The notes under the pieces: model-generated | What the model was told of the DNA's origin: nothing | Database searches by the model: none | The model's input: only the letters and a program-made list of their open reading frames with translations | Shown: piece by piece, positions 31,661-40,573 of the stretch | How positions within the stretch are numbered: the first letter of the stretch is position 1 | How the letters are laid out: each line of letters opens with the position of its first letter | Position numbers and translations under genes: made by a program | Source: Propionibacteriaceae bacterium | GTDB taxonomy: Bacteria > Actinomycetota > Actinomycetes > Propionibacteriales > Propionibacteriaceae | Length of the DNA stretch: 42,993 nucleotides | Direction of reading: 5' to 3' | Assembly: GCA_025965155.1 (NCBI GenBank) | Contig: JAOPXN010000019.1 | Span: forward strand, 1 to 42,993

Positions 31661-32626
31661 TCAGGGGTGGTGGCTGTGCTCATGCGCCTGGTGCCCGACC
31701 GGTTCCAGCTGGAACGTGCAGTGCTCCAGGTCGAAGTGCTCCCCCAGGCACTCCCCTAGCCGGTCCAGCACCTCCCCGGACCGACCTGTTTCGATACAGC
31801 GGGCGTCGACCACAACGTGTGCGGAGAGAACGGGACTGCCACTGGTGATGGTCCAGGCGTGCAGGTCGTGGACGTCAACGACGCCCTCAACCTCGCCGAT
31901 GTGCCGCCGCACCTCTGCCAGGTCGACCCCTGGTGGCGTCGCCTCGAGCAGTACGTCGACCACTTCGCGGAGCAGCGACCAGGCCCGCGGGATGATCATG
32001 GCGAAGATTGCCAGCGACGCGATGGAGTCGGCGCGGGTGTAGCCGGTCAGGATGATCACCACCGCGGCGATGATCACCACCACAGATCCGAGCAGGTCGC
32101 CGAGCACCTCGAGATAGGCCCCGCGCAGGTTCAGGCTCTCGGCTTGTCCCTTGTGCAGCAGCAGCAGCCCGGCGGTGTTGGCCAGGGCGCCGACCACAGC
32201 GACCGCCAGCATCAGGGTGCTGGAGATGTCGACCGGCGAGTTCCACCGCTCGATTGCCTGGATCAGCACCCAAACAGCGACGGCGACCAGCAGCAGGCCG
32301 TTCGCCAGCGCCGCCAGCACCTCGGCACGCTGCAGACCGTAGGTGCGCGCGGGGGTAGCTGGCCGGGCGGCGAGCAGAGTGGCGATCAGAGCGATCACCA
32401 GGCCGGTCGAGTCGGTCAGCATGTGTCCGGCGTCGGCCAGCAGCGCGAGCGAGCCGGACAGCAGGCCACCGATGACCTGGACGACGAAGACCGCGGCGGT
32501 GATGGCGATAACCAGGATCAGGCGCGACCGGTACCGGCCGGCTACCGTTCCCCCCGAAGCCGGACCATGGGAGTGGCCGGCGCCGGAGTGCCCACCCTTG
32601 TTGCTCACCAGACGATGACACCCCAT
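31661..32626 (-). CDS. Cation diffusion facilitator (zinc/cadmium-type) exporter
   Basis: A 321-residue CDF transporter of the CzcD/ZitB group with six helices and a cytoplasmic C-terminal domain. The first metal-site half is H68-x3-D72 in ADAGHMLTDS. The second is E173-x3-D177 in YLEVLGDLLGS, where CzcD-like proteins usually have His. His-rich ends (HSGAGHSHG near the N-terminus, HQAHEHSHHP at the C-terminus) may bind metal. The C-terminal domain has HDLHAWTITSGSPVLSAHVVV. The ATG at 32626 is kept; a GTG at 32608 (residue 7) is an alternative, and neither has a good ribosome site. Confidence 0.9.
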   Translation of the reverse strand: MGCHRLVSNKGGHSGAGHSHGPASGGTVAGRYRSRLILVIAITAAVFVVQVIGGLLSGSLALLADAGHMLTDSTGLVIALIATLLAARPATPARTYGLQRAEVLAALANGLLLVAVAVWVLIQAIERWNSPVDISSTLMLAVAVVGALANTAGLLLLHKGQAESLNLRGAYLEVLGDLLGSVVVIIAAVVIILTGYTRADSIASLAIFAMIIPRAWSLLREVVDVLLEATPPGVDLAEVRRHIGEVEGVVDVHDLHAWTITSGSPVLSAHVVVDARCIETGRSGEVLDRLGECLGEHFDLEHCTFQLEPVGHQAHEHSHHP

Positions 32627-32705
32627 CGGCTCCGCGCCGTCAATGTGATGCCGGCACTTCGATGTGGACCCGTTCGTGCCACGTGCGGCTCACCGGCAAA
32701 GACGC

Positions 32706-33761
32706 TCAGCCGAGCAGCCGGTCCGCCAGCAGCCGGAGGCTGTCCTCCTTGGCCGGGGTCCGATCCGCCGATGTGTCCGCGAACGCGCCGGCGGCCGGGT
32801 TGATCATGACCTCGTCCACGCCGAAGGTCCTTGCCAGCTCGTCCAGCTGCCGGGCCGCTTCATCAGCGGATCCGATCACCCAGCGTGCTTTCATGCTGTT
32901 CAGCATCGGCAGGTGCTGCGCCGGCACCTCCACCCGCTCAGCCTCCTCGACACTCAGCTGCGGGGCGAGCGGGCCGCCGGTCCTCAGGCTCAGCATGGCC
33001 AGCAGTTGCGGCAAGGCCAGCCGTTCCGCCAGCTCGGTCCGCTCAGCGACCACGGCGTTCACGGTAAGGAACGTACGCGGTTCGGCCAGCAGATCCGACG
33101 GCTGAAAGCTGGAGCGGTAGAGCTCGATGGCCTCGGCCGTGCCCTGCCCGGAGAAGTGGTGGGCAAAGACGTATGGCAGGCCCTTGGCGGCGGCAAGCCG
33201 AGCCGAGAAGTCCGACGAGCCCAGCAGCCACACCTCTGGCGTGGACTCGGCGTGCGGAGTCGCCTTCAGGCCGTAGTGCCGGCCCTGCAGGTTCAGGGCT
33301 ATGCCCTCGGCGTCCATCAGGGCGATCACGTCCGAGACGTAGTCGGGGAATCGGGTGATGTCTTCGTCGGTTCGTCCGGCGCCGCTGCGCAGAGCCCAGC
33401 TCGTGACCGGGTCGCTTCCCGGTGCGCGGCCGATGCCGAGGTCGATCCGGCCCGGGAAGGCGGCCTCCAGCAAGGAGAACTGTTCCGCAATCACCAGCGG
33501 CGCGTGGTTGGGCAGCATCACGCCGCCGGACCCGACCCGGATCCGCTCGGTCTGCGCCGCGAGCATGCCGATCAGCACGGGCGGGTTGGTGGCGGCCACC
33601 GCAGGCATGTTGTGGTGCTCGGCTACCCAGTAACGCCGGTAGCCGATCTCGTCGGCCACTTTGGCCAGGCTGGTGGTGGCACGCAGAGCGTCAGCGGTGG
33701 ACTGGCCCTCCCGTACGGTCACGAGGTCGAGGACTGACAAGGCACCGATGGAATCGCTCAT
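32706..33761 (-). CDS. LLM-class flavin-dependent oxidoreductase (luciferase-like)
   Basis: A 351-residue luciferase-like monooxygenase of the MsnO8 type. Family blocks are LSVLDLVTVREGQS at the N-terminus, YWVAEHHNMPAVAATNPPVLIG, RIRVGSGGVMLPNHAPLVIAEQFSLLEAAFPGRIDLGIGRAPGSD and WLLGSSDFSARLAAAKGLPYVFAHHF. Substrate is not predictable. The ATG at 33761 is chosen because AGAAGG lies just upstream on the minus strand; an earlier frame start at 33791 lacks one. It stands alone between the CDF gene and the PfkB operon. Confidence 0.9.
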   Translation of the reverse strand: MSDSIGALSVLDLVTVREGQSTADALRATTSLAKVADEIGYRRYWVAEHHNMPAVAATNPPVLIGMLAAQTERIRVGSGGVMLPNHAPLVIAEQFSLLEAAFPGRIDLGIGRAPGSDPVTSWALRSGAGRTDEDITRFPDYVSDVIALMDAEGIALNLQGRHYGLKATPHAESTPEVWLLGSSDFSARLAAAKGLPYVFAHHFSGQGTAEAIELYRSSFQPSDLLAEPRTFLTVNAVVAERTELAERLALPQLLAMLSLRTGGPLAPQLSVEEAERVEVPAQHLPMLNSMKARWVIGSADEAARQLDELARTFGVDEVMINPAAGAFADTSADRTPAKEDSLRLLADRLLG

Positions 33762-33828
33762 ACCTTCTGACAACACACCGGCCGCGGGCATATTCCGCCC
33801 CGCCGGTACGGAGCGTCCGGACCCCAGC

Positions 33829-34776
33829 TCAGCCGGCCGAAGTTCGGCTAGCCGAGGCGATCAGCCGGTCGGTCTCCGCCCGGGTCGGTGCGGTGGCAGG
33901 GCCGCGCCGGCTGACCGCCAAGGCTGCGGCCGCATTGGCGCGGTAGGCCGCCTTTTCCGGCGCAAGCCCGGCCGCCAGGGCGGCCACGAAAGCGCCGGTA
34001 TGAGCGTCGCCGGCGCCGTTGGTGTCGACCGCGTCGGTCGGGACGGCCGCTACCCGGCGGCCGCGCTCTCCGGCCGGCTGGACCAGGCACCCGCCCGCGC
34101 CCATCCGGACCAGGACACCGCCACCGAATCGGGCCATGACTGCCGCGGCTGCGGCTGGGTCCCGCTCCCCGCTCAGCACAGCGGCTTCGTGTTCGTTGCA
34201 GCTGATCCAGTTCGACCGCTGCAGCGCCTGCTGGAGCGCTGCCGGCTCGAGGTCGGCTACCAGCGGCCCCGGGTCGAAGATCACCAGCTGGCCGGGGTCC
34301 ACAATGGCAAGCCAGGGCTCCAGCACGGCGGCATTGGTTCGCGCCAGCAGGCCATAGCCGGAGACATGGACCGCGTCCCCGGCCCGCATTCGCAGCCCGG
34401 CCAGCTGGGCCGGGTCAAGGGTGGCTTCGGCACCGAAGGCGGTGACGAAGGTACGTTCACCGCCGCCGTCGATCATGGCGATGTCGTACCCGGTGTCGGA
34501 TCCGGGCGTCGGCTCGAGAAGCACCTCGACGCTGTCGGCTGCGAGTGCAGCGCGGACCAGGTCACCGAAGGGGCCGGTTCCGTGGGCGCCTGCATAGGCG
34601 GCGCGCAAACCCTGGCGGCGGGCGGCGACCAGCAGGTTGAAGCTGCCGCCGGGAGTGATCGCCGACTCGTCGGCCAGGACGTCGCCGCCGCGCTGGGGCA
34701 GTTGATCAAGGTGGGCGGTGATATCCACCATGACATTGCCGACACTGATCAGCCGGTCGACGTTGCCGACTCTCAT
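33829..34776 (-). CDS. PfkB-family carbohydrate kinase
   Basis: A 315-residue sugar or nucleoside kinase of the ribokinase superfamily. The N-terminal signature is SVGNVMVDITAHLDQLPQRGGDVLADE with TPGGSFNLLVAARRQG, and the C-terminal anion-hole motif DTNGAGDAHTGAF (251-263) contains the catalytic D257. The Asn in place of Thr or Gly inside DTxGAGD is tolerated in the family. It overlaps the ADP-ribosylglycohydrolase gene by four bases (ATGA). In this operon a role in phosphorylating ribose released from an imported ribosyl compound is plausible. It is the last gene of the operon. Confidence 0.88.
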   Translation of the reverse strand: MRVGNVDRLISVGNVMVDITAHLDQLPQRGGDVLADESAITPGGSFNLLVAARRQGLRAAYAGAHGTGPFGDLVRAALAADSVEVLLEPTPGSDTGYDIAMIDGGGERTFVTAFGAEATLDPAQLAGLRMRAGDAVHVSGYGLLARTNAAVLEPWLAIVDPGQLVIFDPGPLVADLEPAALQQALQRSNWISCNEHEAAVLSGERDPAAAAAVMARFGGGVLVRMGAGGCLVQPAGERGRRVAAVPTDAVDTNGAGDAHTGAFVAALAAGLAPEKAAYRANAAAALAVSRRGPATAPTRAETDRLIASASRTSAG

Positions 34777-35765
34777 CGCAGCGCCAACAGCCGCGCCGCA
34801 ACAGCGTCAAGATCAAGACCGTTGACCCTGAGCACTGTCTCGATGGCTGCCGCGGGCAGCGCCGACATGCCGCAGCAGGCGCCCGCCACAGCGCCGACCA
34901 TCGCCGCCACGGTGTCGGTGTCACCACCGAGCGATGCCGCTGCCGTCATGGCGCGCCAGGGGTCGTCGGGGAACACGGCCAGCACGCCGAAGGCGGCCGG
35001 GACCGACTCCTGGGTGGCCAGGCTGGTACCGACCAGCTGGTAGATGTCTTCCAGGCTCTGCTCCGGCCTGGCCGGGTCCACCAGCGAGATCGCCCAGCCG
35101 ATCCTCCGTGCCACGTCCGCGCCCGCGACCCAGTGGCCCCGTTCGGCACCGATCCGAGCCGCCTCGACTGCGGCCACCGACGCCTGCGCCACAGTCGACC
35201 CCTCGATGCCGGCGCTCACCGCGGCCGCCACGGCTGCGGCACCGGCCAGGGCCACGCCGGTGTGATGGGTGACCCGGCTGACCTCCACCACCCGGTCGAC
35301 CAAGGCGACGAGGTCGGTCGGCGGCATCAGCAGCCCGACCGGGGTGACCCGCATCGCTGCGCCGTTGGTGGTTCCGAAGCGGCCCGCCTCCTCAACCGCC
35401 ACACCGGCCGTCACCGCAGTCACCGCCCGCTTGGTGGAGGGGCCCAGTAGGTCGAGGGACCCCTTCGCCCGCATCCGCTCCTCCCACTGGACCAGCGCCT
35501 GGGCGAACGTTTCCGGGTCCACGTGGCCAGCACCCTGGATCAGCAGTCCGGCCAGCAGCAGCGCCTGTTCCGTGTCGTCGGTGATCGTGCCGGCCGCCAG
35601 CCCGGCCGCCAGCGGGTGATCGGGTGCCGCCGGCCGGAACCCGTCCAGGACGGCGAACGCGGCCCGGATCTGTGGCCGCGACATCATCTGGGTCGGCATG
35701 CCGAGCGCATCGCCCAAGGCGAGCCCGTGCAGTGCGGCCCGGGCACGGTCCCCGGCCGGACTCAT
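34773..35765 (-). CDS. ADP-ribosylglycohydrolase (DraG/ARH) family protein
   Basis: A 330-residue all-helical ARH/DraG-fold protein. The dimetal site is visible as ITDDTEQALLLA near the N-terminus and GGDTDTVAAMVGAVAGA near the C-terminus; the GLALGDALGMPTQ start is also typical. Enzymes of this fold remove ADP-ribose from proteins or small molecules, and some act on other N- or O-ribosyl bonds. The operon (NCS1 permease, isochorismatase-like hydrolase, PfkB kinase) suggests a small-molecule ribosyl substrate rather than a protein. The ATG at 35765 overlaps the upstream stop by one base (TGATG). Confidence 0.88.
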   Translation of the reverse strand: MSPAGDRARAALHGLALGDALGMPTQMMSRPQIRAAFAVLDGFRPAAPDHPLAAGLAAGTITDDTEQALLLAGLLIQGAGHVDPETFAQALVQWEERMRAKGSLDLLGPSTKRAVTAVTAGVAVEEAGRFGTTNGAAMRVTPVGLLMPPTDLVALVDRVVEVSRVTHHTGVALAGAAAVAAAVSAGIEGSTVAQASVAAVEAARIGAERGHWVAGADVARRIGWAISLVDPARPEQSLEDIYQLVGTSLATQESVPAAFGVLAVFPDDPWRAMTAAASLGGDTDTVAAMVGAVAGACCGMSALPAAAIETVLRVNGLDLDAVAARLLALR

Positions 35766-36316
35766 CAATCCTTCGCCAGCAGCGCTGAGGACGAGACGAT
35801 CTCGATCAGCGGCTGGTACAACGCCATCGCGTTCAGGGCGCGCTGATGGTCCTCGACGCTGACGCCGGCGCAGGCGTCGGCGACCACGGTGACTCGGACC
35901 CCGGCATCGGCCGCAGCGAGCGCGGTGGACAGCACGCAGCAGTCGGTGGACACCCCGACCAGCACCATCTCGGCCTCGCCGAGCAGTGTGGCGAGCTCGT
36001 CGTCCCACTTACCGAAGGTGGCACGGGAGATCACCGGCTGACCCTCGGTCGGCAGCTCCGGCACCAGGTCGTACAGCGGGTCGGTCTCTGGCACCAGCGC
36101 GAACGGCCACTGCTCGTAGTACGGCACCCAGGCGCCGGTAGGCCGCTTTGGAGCGACGAACCGGGTGTAAGCGACTCGGCTGCCGTAGGCGTCGATCAGC
36201 CGCTGGACCGTCGGCAGCAGGTCAGCGAAGCCGGGTGTCGCCCAGTCGCTGGCTGGGTCGGCGAAGATCACCTGCATGTCGATGACGACCAGCCAGGCCG
36301 AACGCGGATCAGTCAA
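35765..36316 (-). CDS. Isochorismatase-family cysteine hydrolase
   Basis: A 183-residue hydrolase. D13 (VVIDMQ) and C127 (STDCCV) fit the catalytic Asp and Cys of the family. The third residue, normally Lys, appears to be Arg at position 98 in VISRATF; K57 and K103 are nearby alternatives. Relatives hydrolyse nicotinamide, carbamoyl-sarcosine or ureido compounds. I chose the TTG at 36316: it overlaps the transporter stop as TTGA and has GGAGG about 10 bases upstream. An open frame extends further but would lie wholly inside the transporter gene. The operon context points to nitrogen release from a nucleobase-like compound. Confidence 0.8.
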   Translation of the reverse strand: MTDPRSAWLVVIDMQVIFADPASDWATPGFADLLPTVQRLIDAYGSRVAYTRFVAPKRPTGAWVPYYEQWPFALVPETDPLYDLVPELPTEGQPVISRATFGKWDDELATLLGEAEMVLVGVSTDCCVLSTALAAADAGVRVTVVADACAGVSVEDHQRALNAMALYQPLIEIVSSSALLAKD

Positions 36317-37800
36317 CGACGTACCGCCTCCGGCAACGGTGCCGACTCCTGAGCGCGGATGGCGCCGCGGCCGAACAGCAGATATCCGACGAACCCGATC
36401 ATCAGCGCGGCAAGCACGCCTAGGTTGGCGTAGGCCCAGCCTCCCTCGCGGCCACCGAGACCGAGTGGTCCCAGCAGGTACCCCTGCCAGCTGAGCCAGC
36501 CGGCAGAGCTGTTGGTGACCAGGCCCCAGCCAACGACAGTCGCGATCACGATCAGGCCGATCGACAGCCAGCGCACGTCGCCGTACCGTCCGGTCGCGCG
36601 GAAGAAGTCGGCCTCGGCGTAGTCCTTGCGTCGCAGGGCCAGATCGGCGATGAAGATGCCACACCAGGCGGCGACCGGGACCCCCAGTGTGATCAAGAAC
36701 CCCATGAACGGACCGAGGAAGTCGCTGGCAAAGAAGACGATGTAGACCGAGCCGATGATCATCAGAACACCATCGATGCCGGCAGCCACGTACCGCGGGA
36801 CGCGCAGCCCGGCGCTCAGCAGAGCCAGGCCCGAGGAGTAGATGTCGAGCACTGCGCCGCCCACCAGGCCGAGCACCGCCACCACCGCGAACGGGATGAG
36901 GAACCAGGTCGGCAGGATGGTGGTGAGGGCGCCGATCGGGTCCGCCGCGATGGCTGCGTTCAGCTCCTCAGAGGAGCCGGCCAGCAGCACGCCGAAGATC
37001 AGCAGGATGATCGGCGCGACGGATGAGCCAAAGGTCGTCCAGCCGACCACCGCGCCGCTTCGGACCGATCGGGGCAGATAGCGGGAGTAGTCGGCGGCCG
37101 CGTTCACCCAGCCCAGACCGAACCCGGTCATCATGAAGATCAGTCCGCCGATCACCTGCGGCAGCGAACCGCTGGGGATCGCCGCCACAGTGCCGAGGTT
37201 GATCGTGTCCAGCACCAGCCCGATATAGACCAGCGTCAGTACTCCGGTGATCACGGTGATGATCAACTGCAGTCGCATGATCAACGCGAATCCCGCGATA
37301 CCGGCGCCGATGATCAAGGCGGCGACAACCACCAGCGCCACGACCTTGGTGGTGGTTCCCCCGCTGAAGCCGAGCTCGGTGAAGACGGTGGAGGTGGCCA
37401 GGACGGCTAGTGCTGTCAGCGCCGTCTCCCACCCGACCGTGAGCAGCCAGGAGATCACCGAGGGCAGTCGGTTGCCGCGCACACCGAACGCGGCGCGGCT
37501 GAGCACCATGGTCGGCGCCGAACCGCGCTTGCCTGCCAGCGAGACGATTCCGCACAGGGCAAAGGAGATGATGATGCCGATCACCCCCACCAACACAGCC
37601 TGTCGGGCGGAGATCCCGAAGCCGAGGACGAACGAGCCGTAGCTGATGCCGAGCACCGAGACGTTCGCCCCGAACCAGGGCCAGAACAGGTTCCGCGGCC
37701 GGCCGCGGCGTTCCTCCTCCTCGATCATGTTGATGCCGTTGAGCTCGATCCCCCGCGGCGCCGCGGCGGCGTTCGCGTGAGGGTCGACTGTTGCTGTCAT
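36313..37800 (-). CDS. NCS1-family nucleobase/cytosine permease
   Basis: A 495-residue transporter of the nucleobase:cation symporter-1 family with 12 predicted helices. The N-terminal GIELNGINMIEEEERRGRPRNLFWPWFGANVSVLGISYGSF block, LCGIVSLAGKRGSAPTMVLSRAAFG and GWVNAAADYSRYLP are characteristic. Known members import cytosine, purines, allantoin or hydantoins; substrate is not readable here. The ATG at 37800 follows GGAAGGA by seven bases. It is the first gene of the four-gene operon with the isochorismatase-like, ADP-ribosylglycohydrolase-like and PfkB proteins. A duplicated 13-base element lies in its leader. Confidence 0.9.
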   Translation of the reverse strand: MTATVDPHANAAAAPRGIELNGINMIEEEERRGRPRNLFWPWFGANVSVLGISYGSFVLGFGISARQAVLVGVIGIIISFALCGIVSLAGKRGSAPTMVLSRAAFGVRGNRLPSVISWLLTVGWETALTALAVLATSTVFTELGFSGGTTTKVVALVVVAALIIGAGIAGFALIMRLQLIITVITGVLTLVYIGLVLDTINLGTVAAIPSGSLPQVIGGLIFMMTGFGLGWVNAAADYSRYLPRSVRSGAVVGWTTFGSSVAPIILLIFGVLLAGSSEELNAAIAADPIGALTTILPTWFLIPFAVVAVLGLVGGAVLDIYSSGLALLSAGLRVPRYVAAGIDGVLMIIGSVYIVFFASDFLGPFMGFLITLGVPVAAWCGIFIADLALRRKDYAEADFFRATGRYGDVRWLSIGLIVIATVVGWGLVTNSSAGWLSWQGYLLGPLGLGGREGGWAYANLGVLAALMIGFVGYLLFGRGAIRAQESAPLPEAVRR

Positions 37801-37808
37801 TGGAGGTT

Positions 37809-37838
37809 CCTTCCAGCCTGACAAGCCTTCCAGCCTGA
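37809..37838 (-). repeat. 13-bp direct repeat in the NCS1 leader
   Basis: TCAGGCTGGAAGG (minus strand) occurs at 37838-37826 and 37821-37809, with four bases between. The copy nearer the gene supplies the GGAAGG ribosome site. It may be a recent duplication of the Shine-Dalgarno region or a binding site for a regulator. The remaining leader up to 38052 shows no other feature I can support. Confidence 0.6.
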
Positions 37839-38052
37839 GAGGGCATCTGCGCCGGCCGCACCGATCCGACGGCGACTCGACGCTAGAGCGCGCTTCGGTG
37901 AGGTGTCAATGTCAGCTGCGTTGCACTCCTGGAGACTTCAACCCGCCCGGCCGTCGGCCGCAGAAGAAATCTCCAACGATCGACGTATCAGGTGCAGCAG
38001 CGGACTCTCTTGAGGCCCGGAACATCCACCACACGACAGAAGGACGCATCAC

Positions 38053-38784
38053 ATGCGCAAGCCCCTGGCAGCCATCGCCGCCTGCTCCCTCCTTGCTACC
38101 GCCTCCGCCGTCGCGGTGTCATCGCCCGCCGCCGCCGCTCCCTGTACCGCCCCTACGATCATCAGCTCCACCGCCACCCCGAAGAAGGTGGTGGTTGGCG
38201 TCTCCCAGAACAAGGGTTTCGTTCTCACGGCCAAGGTGCAGCAGAAGGGCTGCACCCCGAGCACTGTCCAGGCTGATGTCTACAGCCCGACGTTCGGCAA
38301 CACCGTCGACCTGACCCGGGTTGACCGGAGCGGCGACGTCACCACCTGGGATGTCGGACTACGCATCTCACCCAGCGGCCTGACCAACGCCGATGCCGGC
38401 ACCTGGATCTCCTACGTCTACGTCAACGGGACCGACGCCAGCGACTACGGGCCGAACATCCGGGTGGTCCGCGCAGCCCGGCTCAGCACCAACGCCAGCC
38501 CCGAGCCGGTAAAGAAGGGAGCGACCCTGGCGGTGAAGGGAACGCTGACCCGGGCCGACTGGAAGACCCTGAGCTACCGCGGGTACGCCGGTAAGGACGT
38601 CCAGCTGCAGTGGCGCAGCCCGAACGGGTCCTACTCCACCCTCAAGACGGTCACCAGCAACGCCAAGGGCGATTTGAAGACGAAGGTCAAGGCGAACCGT
38701 GACGGCTGCTACCGCTACGTGTTCGAGGGCAGCTCCACCACAGACTCGGTGAAGAGCAAGGGTGACTGCATCGACGTGAGGTAG
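38053..38784 (+). CDS. Secreted protein with beta-sandwich-like domains, unknown function
   Basis: A 243-residue secreted protein. The signal peptide is residues 1-28/29 (ends SSPAAAA, then APC). The mature part has two beta-rich segments: about 35-140 (VSQNKGFVLTAKVQQKGCTP, TWISYVYVNGTDA) and about 145-243 (KKGATLAVKGTLTRADW, GYAGKDVQLQWRSPNGSYSTLKTVTS, GCYRYVFEGSSTTDSVKS). The second segment resembles an Ig-like/beta-sandwich domain common in Streptomyces and related secreted proteins. Four cysteines in the mature part may form disulfides. GAAGGA precedes the ATG by about 9 bases. No function is assigned; it stands alone. Confidence 0.8.
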   Translation: MRKPLAAIAACSLLATASAVAVSSPAAAAPCTAPTIISSTATPKKVVVGVSQNKGFVLTAKVQQKGCTPSTVQADVYSPTFGNTVDLTRVDRSGDVTTWDVGLRISPSGLTNADAGTWISYVYVNGTDASDYGPNIRVVRAARLSTNASPEPVKKGATLAVKGTLTRADWKTLSYRGYAGKDVQLQWRSPNGSYSTLKTVTSNAKGDLKTKVKANRDGCYRYVFEGSSTTDSVKSKGDCIDVR

Positions 38785-38834
38785 GCGCGAGTCGCCACAA
38801 CCCACGGCGGCATCTGGTGGACCAGAATGAATGG

Positions 38835-39233
38835 GTGGCTGACAACAAGACGGCACCGACCGACGTTGCAGTGGATGACTTCCTGACGGGCATCCATGAC
38901 GATCGCCGCCGCGATGAGGCTGGGGCACTGGTCGCTCTGTTCGAACAGACGACCGGCACCACGGCCGTCATGTGGGGGCCTAGCATCATCGGCTTCGGCA
39001 CCGATCACTACCGGTACGCCAGCGGGCGCGAGGGGAACACGGCACGGGTCGGCTTCTCCCCTCGCAAGACCGCACTGACCTTCTACGCGCTCAAGGACCA
39101 TCCCGCTTCAGCCGAGCTGCTGCCATCGCTCGGCCCGTACACCGAGGGCAAAGGCTGTGTGTACGTCAAGCGCCTCGACCAGATCGACCAGGACGTGCTG
39201 ACCCAGCTCGTCCGGCTGGCCTGGACCCGGTGA
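38835..39233 (+). CDS. DUF1801 domain protein
   Basis: A 132-residue cytoplasmic protein of the DUF1801 (YdhG-like) family. The start MADNKTAPTDVAVDDFLTGI and the core MWGPSIIGFGTDHYRYASGREGNTARVGFSPRKTALTFYAL are characteristic. Function is unknown. GTG 38835 gives the usual N-terminus; GTG 38817 would add six residues. No clear ribosome site before either. It is convergent with the MFS gene, five bases away, and may be co-transcribed with nothing else in the window. Confidence 0.85.
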   Translation: MADNKTAPTDVAVDDFLTGIHDDRRRDEAGALVALFEQTTGTTAVMWGPSIIGFGTDHYRYASGREGNTARVGFSPRKTALTFYALKDHPASAELLPSLGPYTEGKGCVYVKRLDQIDQDVLTQLVRLAWTR

Positions 39234-39238
39234 CCTGA

Positions 39239-40573
39239 TCAGCTAGTTGTTGTCGGCTCGGTCACACGGTCCAGCACGGCTTTCGAGGCGGCTCGCCAGT
39301 GGGACTGGCTTTGGGCTGCGATTGCGGCGGCCAGACCTGCGGCGATGGCCGCACCGCCGAAGGACCAGGTGAGGCCGTGGAAGTCGATCATCAGTCCCGC
39401 CAGTGCGGTGCCGGCCGCCGCGCCGGTGGTGTTCGACGCGGACAGCAGCGCCTGCGCCTCGTTGAGGCGGTGCGAAGGCGCCAAATGGTCGAGCAGGTTC
39501 TGCTGCATGATCAACGTGGGAGCGATGGTGACTCCGGTGACGAACAGCAGCGGCATCAGGACCCACAACGAGATCCGCGGCTGACCCATCAGAACCGCCA
39601 TCACACCGAGGAACAGAGCAAACAGCCCGAGCAGGACCGGCACCCCGCGCCGTTCCTCGAAATGCCAGTGGCGGGCGCCGTACAGCAGACCGCCGACTGC
39701 ACTGCCGCCGGCGATCGCTGCGAACAGGATCCCGACCTGCGAGGTACCGCCGAGGATCTCCCCCGCGGTAGCGGCCATCGAGGTGTCCAGCTGTCCGAAG
39801 CCCACGCTCATGGCCAGCATGACGGCCAGCACCGCGGCGACTCCGGTAGCGGTCAGGGCGGAACGCGACCCGCGGGGCGCGCGACCGGTCGCATCAGCTG
39901 TCGGGGGCTGCCACTTAGCCGGCCGGCCGCGCCGAGCCGCATCGGTACGGCAGTAGGCGACGCCGCCGCCTGCCATCAGGCCGGCTGTGACCAGGAGCGG
40001 TACGACTGGCGCGGTGAACGCCAGCAGGATGGACAGCAGCAGCGGACCGCCGACGAAGATCAGCTCGACGGAGGTGGCGTCCAGAGCGAAGGCGACCCGG
40101 CGGGCCGCAGGGTCGGGGAAGATCACCCGCCAGGCCGACCGTAGCGCTGGGCTCACCGGCGGATAGCTGAGGCCGGCCAGGGCCGACAACGCGACGAGCA
40201 GCGCCGTGCTCCCGTCCCAGATCGTTGCCAGCGCGACCGCCACCAGTAACGCGGCGCTGATCAACGAGGTCGGCAACAGGATCCGGATCTGACCGAACCG
40301 GTCCATCTGCCGTCCCCACACCGGCGTACCGATTGCAGAACCCACGGCGAAGGCGCCGGTGACCAGGCCGGCGATGCTGTACGCGGTGCGCTCGTGCTGG
40401 ACCAGCAGCAGGATGCCCAGCGGAGCCATGGCCATCGGGAGCCGCGCAATGAGAGCAGAAACAAAGGGACGGGCGGCCGGACCGTAGCGGAGCAGCCGCA
40501 GGTACGCGCGCACCCCCGTTCCGAGGACCACGCCGTCGGTCTGCGGCTCGTGTAGGGAAGGATCAGTAGGCAA
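39239..40573 (-). CDS. Major facilitator superfamily transporter
   Basis: A 444-residue MFS protein with 12 predicted helices. The loop between helices 2 and 3 carries GTPVWGRQMDRFGQIRILLPTSLI, the MFS A-like motif (G-x3-D-R-x-G). The family is close to the arabinose/macrolide-efflux type, but substrate is unknown. The TTG at 40573 overlaps the Gfo/Idh gene end by 11 bases; GTG at 40531 (residue 15) is an alternative with no overlap. The overlap suggests the two genes are one operon, so the transporter may move the substrate or product of the dehydrogenase. Confidence 0.85.
   Translation of the reverse strand: MPTDPSLHEPQTDGVVLGTGVRAYLRLLRYGPAARPFVSALIARLPMAMAPLGILLLVQHERTAYSIAGLVTGAFAVGSAIGTPVWGRQMDRFGQIRILLPTSLISAALLVAVALATIWDGSTALLVALSALAGLSYPPVSPALRSAWRVIFPDPAARRVAFALDATSVELIFVGGPLLLSILLAFTAPVVPLLVTAGLMAGGGVAYCRTDAARRGRPAKWQPPTADATGRAPRGSRSALTATGVAAVLAVMLAMSVGFGQLDTSMAATAGEILGGTSQVGILFAAIAGGSAVGGLLYGARHWHFEERRGVPVLLGLFALFLGVMAVLMGQPRISLWVLMPLLFVTGVTIAPTLIMQQNLLDHLAPSHRLNEAQALLSASNTTGAAAGTALAGLMIDFHGLTWSFGGAAIAAGLAAAIAAQSQSHWRAASKAVLDRVTEPTTTS

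Noticed and set aside
31817-32803. Gln/Asp/His-rich plus-strand frame opposite the CDF gene
   Set aside because: Composition is what antisense reading of helix-coding DNA gives; no start signal or domain.
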